This document shows, piece by piece, positions 59,124 through 64,000 of a DNA stretch of 64,000 nt. The stretch lies in assembly GCF_017868775.1 (NCBI RefSeq), contig NZ_CP053381.1:1426001-1490000 (forward strand), given 5' to 3'. Made by a program: the position numbers and the translations under genes. Under the pieces are notes generated by a model. The model was not told where the DNA came from. It saw only the letters and a program-made list of their open reading frames with translations, and searched no databases. The DNA is from Billgrantia sulfidoxydans (lineage in GTDB: Bacteria; Pseudomonadota; Gammaproteobacteria; Pseudomonadales; Halomonadaceae). Numbering within the stretch: the stretch's first letter is position 1; each line of letters opens with the position of its first letter.

Positions 59124-60383
59124 ATGCCGAAGTCCCCACCACCCACCGCGCCGCTTGCCCCACCTTTGGCCTCTAGGTGGGAGGCGTGGATCGTGGTGGC
59201 GTCAACCACTTGGGTTCAGGCATTGACCAGTGCCGCCATGCTGCTGATACCTGTGTTGGCACCGCAGATAGCGGCCGATTTCGGCATCCCCACCAGTCTG
59301 GTGGGAATGCAAGTGAGCCTGCTGTATGGCATTGCCATGCTGGTGTCGTGGCAGGCGGGGTCGTTGGCGCGGCGCCTCGGTGCCTGTCGCTCCAGCCAAG
59401 TGGCCATGGCGTTGGTCATGCTGGGCTGCGCGGTGGCAGGGGGCGGTACGCCGGCCGCGCTGCTGCTTACCACGCTGCTTCTCGGCGTTGCCTACGGCTT
59501 GACCAACCCCGCGGCGGCACAGCTTCTGGCGCGTTATACGCCGCTGCGCCATCGCAACCTGCTCTATTCGATCAAGCAGTCCGGTGTGCCGCTGGGTGGT
59601 GTGCTGTCGGGTTCCCTGGCGCCGTCACTTGCCCAGGCCTGGAGCTGGCATGCCGCGTTTCTCGTCTTGAGCCTGGCCGCGCTGCTCACCGCCCTGGCTT
59701 TGCAGCTGCGGCGCCGCGAATGGGACAGTGACCGCGCGCCCACCACGCTGCTGCGGGGCTCCGGCAGCCTTGCCGTACTCTATCGGCGTCCGCCGATTCT
59801 GTGGTTGGGGATGGCTGGGTTCTGTCTGGCTGCGGCTCAGTTGTCGCTGCTGAGCTTTACCGTGGCGTTCATGGTGGAAGAGCTGCTGATTACCCTGGTT
59901 ACGGCCGGGGTCATCATGTCGGTCGTGCACGCTTCTGGGGTCTTTGGCCGGGTTGGCTGGGGGATGCTGGCCGATCGCTTGGGGAAGAGCGTGCCCGTGT
60001 TGTGCGGCCTGGCCATTGCCATGTTGGTGTTGTTCGTCGCGGTCTCACTGCTAGGGCCCGACACCCCGGTCTGGCTGGTAATAGGGCTACTGAGTGCAGC
60101 CGGGGGCACCGCGATAGGCTGGAACGGCGTTTACCTGTCAGAGGTGGCGCGGCGCAGCCCACAGGCCGAGGTAAGTGAGGCCACCGCCGCGGTTCTGGTA
60201 CTGACCTACATGGGAGTGCTGACCGGCCCCGCGTTGTTCAGTGTCATCGTCTCGCTCGGAGGCAGCTACTCCGTCGGCTTCCTGCTTCCGGTGTTGGTAT
60301 CGCTGATGGCGCTGTTCTGTCTGCGGCGCGCAGTGCGAGTGTATGGGACGTCGTCTCAAAGCGAGGCAAGCCGGTCACCATGA
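59124..60383 (+). CDS. MFS transporter
   Basis: A 419-residue major-facilitator transporter with about twelve hydrophobic segments in two halves. The cytoplasmic loop after span 2 carries a reduced motif A (GSLARRLGACR), and a similar one lies in the second half (GMLADRLGKS). A strong AAAGGAGG precedes the ATG at 59124; an upstream in-frame start lacks one. It is divergent from the mutase operon and convergent with iclR, overlapping its 3' end by 28 bp. It may import the pathway substrate or export an intermediate; it resembles the CynX/nitrate-like group only loosely. Confidence 0.85.
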   Translation: MPKSPPPTAPLAPPLASRWEAWIVVASTTWVQALTSAAMLLIPVLAPQIAADFGIPTSLVGMQVSLLYGIAMLVSWQAGSLARRLGACRSSQVAMALVMLGCAVAGGGTPAALLLTTLLLGVAYGLTNPAAAQLLARYTPLRHRNLLYSIKQSGVPLGGVLSGSLAPSLAQAWSWHAAFLVLSLAALLTALALQLRRREWDSDRAPTTLLRGSGSLAVLYRRPPILWLGMAGFCLAAAQLSLLSFTVAFMVEELLITLVTAGVIMSVVHASGVFGRVGWGMLADRLGKSVPVLCGLAIAMLVLFVAVSLLGPDTPVWLVIGLLSAAGGTAIGWNGVYLSEVARRSPQAEVSEATAAVLVLTYMGVLTGPALFSVIVSLGGSYSVGFLLPVLVSLMALFCLRRAVRVYGTSSQSEASRSP

Positions 60384-61144
60384 CGGATCAGGGCCTCGCG
60401 GTACCGCTCGTAGTGACGGGACATGCGTTCCATCGGCCCGGCAATGGCCAGCCCCAATGTTTCACCGAACACCGGGCGGGCGATAGCGAGCGCCATCACG
60501 TCATCGACATTCTCTCCGCGAGTGACGAAGTAGCCGCGACGCTGGCCATTGAGGATGTCATCCAGAAGTTGGTCGCGGTCGGTAATGGTGCTCGCTGTCA
60601 CGCTGGGCAAGGGAAGACGCTCCAGCAGACTCTGCAACCGCATGCCGCTTTCCTCGCCGAGCATGGCCTTGCCGATGGCGCTGGAGTGTAGCGGTTTAGC
60701 GTCCCCCGGGCTCGCCGCGTAGCGCACGGTATGGGTGCCTTCGATGATATCGAGATACACCACGCTGGAGTCCTGGCGCTTCCCGAGAATCACGGTTTCA
60801 CCGAGTTCATCCCGAAGGTCCTGCAGCAGGGGCGAGACACTCTCGAGCAGCGGATCATGCGAGGCGATCGACTGGGCGATCTGCAGCAGCCGCTTGGTCG
60901 GGTAGACGCGCTTCTTTTGCTCCAATACATAGACGTAACCCAGGGTCTGCAGCGTCTTGACCAAGGCGTGGCAACTGCTGACCGGGGCATCGATGCGCTT
61001 GGCAAGATCCGTCAGCGCGAGGGGGGTCTGGGCTTCGGCAAAGGCTTCGAAGAGGCTCAGGGTGCGTGCCGCCGTCTTGACACTTTCGGGCCGGGAAGGG
61101 GCTTTCTGGCCAACGCCGGTGCTGACGCTAGAGGATTGCTTCAT
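60356..61144 (-). CDS. IclR family transcriptional regulator
   Basis: A 262-residue regulator with an N-terminal winged helix (about 22-85: LSLFEAFAEAQTPLALTDLAKRIDAP, shown in part as LTDLAKRIDAP, then SSCHALVKTLQTLGYV) and a C-terminal IclR effector domain (about 100-255; HSSAIGKAML is the typical ligand-pocket motif). The start at 61144 (MKQSSSVS) is preferred over a TTG 66 bases upstream, although its ribosome binding site is weak. It lies between the MFS gene and the TRAP genes and probably controls both flanking units and the mutase operon through the bipartite element. The effector is presumably a pathway acid or CoA ester. Confidence 0.9.
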   Translation of the reverse strand: MKQSSSVSTGVGQKAPSRPESVKTAARTLSLFEAFAEAQTPLALTDLAKRIDAPVSSCHALVKTLQTLGYVYVLEQKKRVYPTKRLLQIAQSIASHDPLLESVSPLLQDLRDELGETVILGKRQDSSVVYLDIIEGTHTVRYAASPGDAKPLHSSAIGKAMLGEESGMRLQSLLERLPLPSVTASTITDRDQLLDDILNGQRRGYFVTRGENVDDVMALAIARPVFGETLGLAIAGPMERMSRHYERYREALIRHGDRLASL

Positions 61145-61466
61145 AGTGATTCGTCCAATGCTCTTGAGGTACCGCCGAACGATGCCTGGCGACTGACCGC
61201 TTCCTCGCAATCTCGCCAGGGTACTTGATGCGCGAGCGTTTACGAAATTCGGTCAGGTGGGGCTTCCATTTTATTCTGTTTGCTGAATAGTATTACACAT
61301 GCGTGAAAATCTGCTAGGTTTGTACTGAGCATGACAGCCAGCCGGCATGGCCTAGAGGACATTCACTCCGCGGTCTTGCACACCGGCACACGATGACATC
61401 ACGAGAAGGACGACATCTCCGAGCGAAAGCCAACGCACCATGGAAACGCCAAAGAGGACAACAACA
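61145..61466. other. 322-bp iclR/TRAP intergenic region
   Basis: Divergent control region between iclR and the TAXI receptor gene. It holds copy 2 of the bipartite element at 61,284-61,308 and AT-rich DNA around it. I see no gene and no cobalamin riboswitch-like structure. Confidence 0.6.
61284..61308. promoter_or_regulatory. Bipartite element, copy 2 (probable IclR operator)
   Basis: TGAATA, six bases, then CACATGCGTGAAA, in the same orientation and spacing as copy 1. A short inverted repeat (TATTC/GAATA) also surrounds its left end. It lies about 140 bp upstream of iclR and 160 bp upstream of the TAXI gene. Confidence 0.6.
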
Positions 61467-62483
61467 ATGCACACCAACAAGCATGGCACCTCCTTTCGAC
61501 TGAACGCCTTGACTCTCAGCGCAGCAGGCATTCTTGCGCTCGGCCTAGTGCCGCTGGACACGGAAGCCCAGGCTCGTCTGGCCATGGGGGGCACCCACAG
61601 CGGTTCGGCGTTCTATTCCTACCAAGTCGCTGTCGTATCCGATTGGAACGATAACCTCGACGGCGTCAATATGAGTATCCAGGAATTGGGGGGAGCCTCT
61701 GCCTCGACCCAAGGACTGCTGAGAGGCGAAGTCGATATGGGCATCGCAGTGACCTCTTCCGATCATCAGGCCATGCAGGGTGATGGCGAGTATGGCTCGC
61801 CGGCTGAGAACCTGCGCACCCTTTATTTTTTCGCGCCTCTACCACTGAACTGGGTTGTTTCGGCTGATTCTGATATTCATTCGCTGGAAGACCTCGCCGG
61901 GCAGGATTTCAACTCCGGAGGCCGAGGAACCGCTACTGAAGGACAGACCGAGACGGTTCTCGAGATTCTGGGTATAGAACCCAATTACTATCGTGCCGGG
62001 GCTAGCGATGCGCTTGACGCCTACCAGAACCGACGCCTGGATGCTTTTGTCAAGGCCGGCTTGCATCCCGATGGCTATATTCAGCAGGCGCATTCATCAC
62101 GTCCAGTTCGGCTGCTTTCCATGACACGGGAACAGGCAGAGCAAGTCGCTGGCGAACGCGCCTACTTCAGTGTCGGCGAGATCGATTCCCAGGACCATTA
62201 CGGAGAACAGCAAAGCCCTCTAGTGACCATACAGACCGGCATCGGCATCAACACGACCAGCGAGTTGGATGAGGAGATCGCCTACGAAATCGTGGCGCGT
62301 GCCTTCTCCGAAGCTGGCATCAAGGCAGCGGCCGATGGTTATGCCCCTGCGGCTGATATCGATCCGCTACAACTCACGCTCAATGCCAGCGTGGCACCGT
62401 TGCATGCAGGCGTGGTGCGCTACTTGAAGGAACAGGGCCACGACGTTCCGGACCGTCTGCTTCCGCCTGAATATACCGAGTAA
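61467..62483 (+). CDS. TAXI-family TRAP transporter solute receptor
   Basis: A 338-residue periplasmic binding protein of the TAXI group of TRAP receptors. A signal peptide (about 1-36, ending TEAQA) is followed by the family start LAMGGTHSGSAFYSYQVA and SIQELGGASAS. The start at 61467 has AGAGGA nine bases upstream and gives a standard signal peptide; an earlier in-frame ATG adds nine residues. It is followed by a hairpin and the fused permease. TAXI receptors studied elsewhere bind glutamate-like or 2-oxoacid ligands, in keeping with a dicarboxylate here. Codon use is less GC-rich than in the core genes. Confidence 0.92.
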   Translation: MHTNKHGTSFRLNALTLSAAGILALGLVPLDTEAQARLAMGGTHSGSAFYSYQVAVVSDWNDNLDGVNMSIQELGGASASTQGLLRGEVDMGIAVTSSDHQAMQGDGEYGSPAENLRTLYFFAPLPLNWVVSADSDIHSLEDLAGQDFNSGGRGTATEGQTETVLEILGIEPNYYRAGASDALDAYQNRRLDAFVKAGLHPDGYIQQAHSSRPVRLLSMTREQAEQVAGERAYFSVGEIDSQDHYGEQQSPLVTIQTGIGINTTSELDEEIAYEIVARAFSEAGIKAAADGYAPAADIDPLQLTLNASVAPLHAGVVRYLKEQGHDVPDRLLPPEYTE

Positions 62484-62516
62484 GTGGTGCTTGGCGGAAC
62501 CTCAACAACGCGTATA

Positions 62517-62549
62517 AGGCGGAGAAGGAGCTACGGCTCTGCTCCGCCT
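62517..62549 (+). terminator. Intercistronic hairpin between TAXI receptor and permease
   Basis: Nested stems AGGCGGAG/CTCCGCCT and GAGC/GCTC (loop TACG) form a stable hairpin 34 bases after the receptor stop, without a T run. It more likely stabilises the receptor mRNA or attenuates transcription than ends it, giving more receptor than permease. Confidence 0.5.
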
Positions 62550-62584
62550 GCCTAATGTGAGTTCAAGACGTCGGGGCTTCCTCT

Positions 62585-64000
62585 ATGAGTTCAGATGAAC
62601 GCGTCACGCATTTACGCCGCTTCGGCGGTGTCGCAGGCTGGCTGGTTGGAAGCCTGGCATTGGCCTGGATTCTGTTTCACGTCGTGACGGCCGGTGTGGG
62701 CACGCTTCCCAATTATCAACAGCGTGCTGTCCATCTCGGCGGGGCACTGTTCTTTGTATTTCTGCTCTACCAGGGGCGCCCCCGTTTCCCGCGCCTGCAG
62801 CTGTTCCTCATCGACCTGCCTTGTGCCTGTGCCTGTGTGGTGTTGTTGGGTTACGTGTTCGTCAATTATGACGCTATCGTCATGAGCAACTGGTACGTGA
62901 ACGAGGCGATAGAAAAGGTCTTTGGTGTTTCGCTGTTCCTGCTGCTGCTCGAGGCGGTGCGGCGTACCCTGGGTTGGATGTTTGTCGGGCTGATCGCGGT
63001 GTTTTGCTGTTATGCCTACTTTGGGCCCTATCTTCCGGACCCGTTCGGGCACAGAGGTCTCTCGCTCGAGCGGATGATTTACGTCTTCTACCTGGGCAAC
63101 AACGGGGTGCTGGGCACGCTCATGGGAATTTCTGCCACGGTGGTGGCACTGTTCCTGATTCTGGGGGCGCTGCTCAACGTCAGCGGGGCAGGCGACACCT
63201 TCATTCGCATTGCCATGCGCCTGGGCGGGCGTTTACGTGGCGGGGCGGGCATGGTGGCGGTTATCGGTAGTGCCTTCATGGGCATGATCAACGGCAGTAC
63301 GGTGGCGAACGTGACCAGTACCGGCGTACTGACCATCCCCCTGATGCAACGGCTGGGTTTCAATCGCAACCTGGCTGGCTCCATCGAGGCTGTCGCTTCC
63401 ACTGGCGGACAGATCATGCCACCCATCATGGGCCCCGGCGCCTTCTTGATGGCGGAGTTGCTGGGAATCCCCTATCTGGAGGTGGTGAAGGCCGCCCTGG
63501 TACCCTCGGTGCTGTTCTTTATTGCATTGCTATTGGGGGTCTATCTGATGGCCCGTCGCTATGGGCTGGAGGCGTTGCCGCCGCAATTGATCCCATCCCG
63601 CAGGGAGACCTTCGAGCCATGGGCCATGGCCAACCTGGTAATACCGATCGGGATATTGCTGTTTTTCATTCTGCAACATTACACCATCCAGACGGCGGTG
63701 TTCTGGTCGCTGATGTCGATTCTCTTGTTGATGGCCGTCAGCTCGCTGCTGCCGCAACGTAAGAGTATTACCGAAGCCAGCGATCGCTCGAGTGATCTGG
63801 TGGGGCTCGAGGCGCCAACACCACGGCCAAAGAAAGCATCGGTACGAGGACGCATGGCCGAGTTACTACGTGCCACCTATGATGGGCTCTACAGCGCCTC
63901 GCTCAGCGTGGTGTACATCGCAATGATCATCGCTGCCGCCCAGGTGATGGTCTCGGTGATCAACCTGACGGGGCTCGGGGTCACGCTGTCGCAGGTGATC
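62585..64000 (+). CDS. TRAP transporter fused permease (DctQM type), partial
   Basis: The first 472 codons of a fused small-plus-large TRAP permease; the gene runs off the right edge. The N-terminal part has the small-subunit-like spans. The DctM-type signature follows at about residues 230-280, with INGSTVANVTSTGVLTIPLM and VASTGGQIMPPIMGPGAF. The fused arrangement is the usual partner of TAXI receptors. The ATG at 62585 has only a weak ribosome binding site. It uses the Na+ or H+ gradient for uptake at the inner membrane. The frame has no stop to base 64,000. Confidence 0.9.
   Translation, partial: MSSDERVTHLRRFGGVAGWLVGSLALAWILFHVVTAGVGTLPNYQQRAVHLGGALFFVFLLYQGRPRFPRLQLFLIDLPCACACVVLLGYVFVNYDAIVMSNWYVNEAIEKVFGVSLFLLLLEAVRRTLGWMFVGLIAVFCCYAYFGPYLPDPFGHRGLSLERMIYVFYLGNNGVLGTLMGISATVVALFLILGALLNVSGAGDTFIRIAMRLGGRLRGGAGMVAVIGSAFMGMINGSTVANVTSTGVLTIPLMQRLGFNRNLAGSIEAVASTGGQIMPPIMGPGAFLMAELLGIPYLEVVKAALVPSVLFFIALLLGVYLMARRYGLEALPPQLIPSRRETFEPWAMANLVIPIGILLFFILQHYTIQTAVFWSLMSILLLMAVSSLLPQRKSITEASDRSSDLVGLEAPTPRPKKASVRGRMAELLRATYDGLYSASLSVVYIAMIIAAAQVMVSVINLTGLGVTLSQVI

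Noticed and set aside
61145-61466. Cobalamin riboswitch controlling the B12-dependent module
   Set aside because: I looked for the B12-box and the surrounding stems here and at 58,981-59,123 and saw neither.

Overview
The window looks like a chromosome segment of a halophilic gammaproteobacterium, most like Halomonas or a close relative. The evidence is the uniformly high G+C, the 531-residue isocitrate lyase, the 180-kDa NAD-glutamate dehydrogenase, ribosome modulation factor, and gene neighbourhoods typical of that group (mnmA-hflD-purB; clpS-clpA-infA-bpt-aat-ftsK-lolA-rarA). The genus is inferred from gene content alone.

Bases 1-53,300 are mostly core genome. In order they hold: a phospholipid-type synthase, SlyD and a SlyB-like lipoprotein; aceA; a leftward run mnmA-hflD-purB-cobalamin adenosyltransferase-roxA-GNAT; a TetR-controlled RND efflux pair with a matching palindrome on each side of the regulator gene; nudJ-rluE facing icd; a near-complete N-degron locus (clpS, clpA, bpt, aat) around infA; ftsK-lolA and rarA; a degenerate hemerythrin-like protein, murI and trmA; the large glutamate dehydrogenase; pyrD; rmf; rlmL with a glutaredoxin-like protein; a 999-residue c-di-GMP protein with a periplasmic solute-binding sensor; a WGR mini-protein, pdxB, htpX, alaA, an RbgA/YlqF-type GTPase and msrB; an array of three tRNA-Glu/tRNA-Gly pairs; a YadGH-like ABC exporter with queF; a YdjA-like nitroreductase; a thioesterase; and tRNA-Ser(GGA).

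To the right of tRNA-Ser the character changes. Intergenic DNA is less GC-rich and the genes form one catabolic module. A tightly packed leftward six-gene operon (53,487-58,980) encodes a crotonase-fold protein, the large and small subunits of a B12-dependent acyl-CoA mutase, a type III (CaiB/BaiF) CoA-transferase, a MeaB-type GTPase chaperone and a second cobalamin adenosyltransferase. Beside it lie an MFS transporter, an IclR regulator, and a TAXI-type TRAP receptor with a fused TRAP permease that runs off the right edge.

The mutase keeps the Tyr and Arg that bind the substrate carboxylate in methylmalonyl-CoA mutase but has changed other pocket residues. The crotonase lacks the second catalytic Glu of hydratases and resembles alkylmalonyl-CoA decarboxylases. 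The inferred role is uptake of a succinate- or malonate-like diacid, CoA activation, carbon-skeleton rearrangement and decarboxylation. A 25-bp bipartite element with 18 identities occurs both in the mutase operon promoter region and in the iclR/TRAP intergenic region, suggesting one IclR-controlled regulon. This module is the strongest candidate for an undescribed system in the window; its substrate is not known from the sequence.
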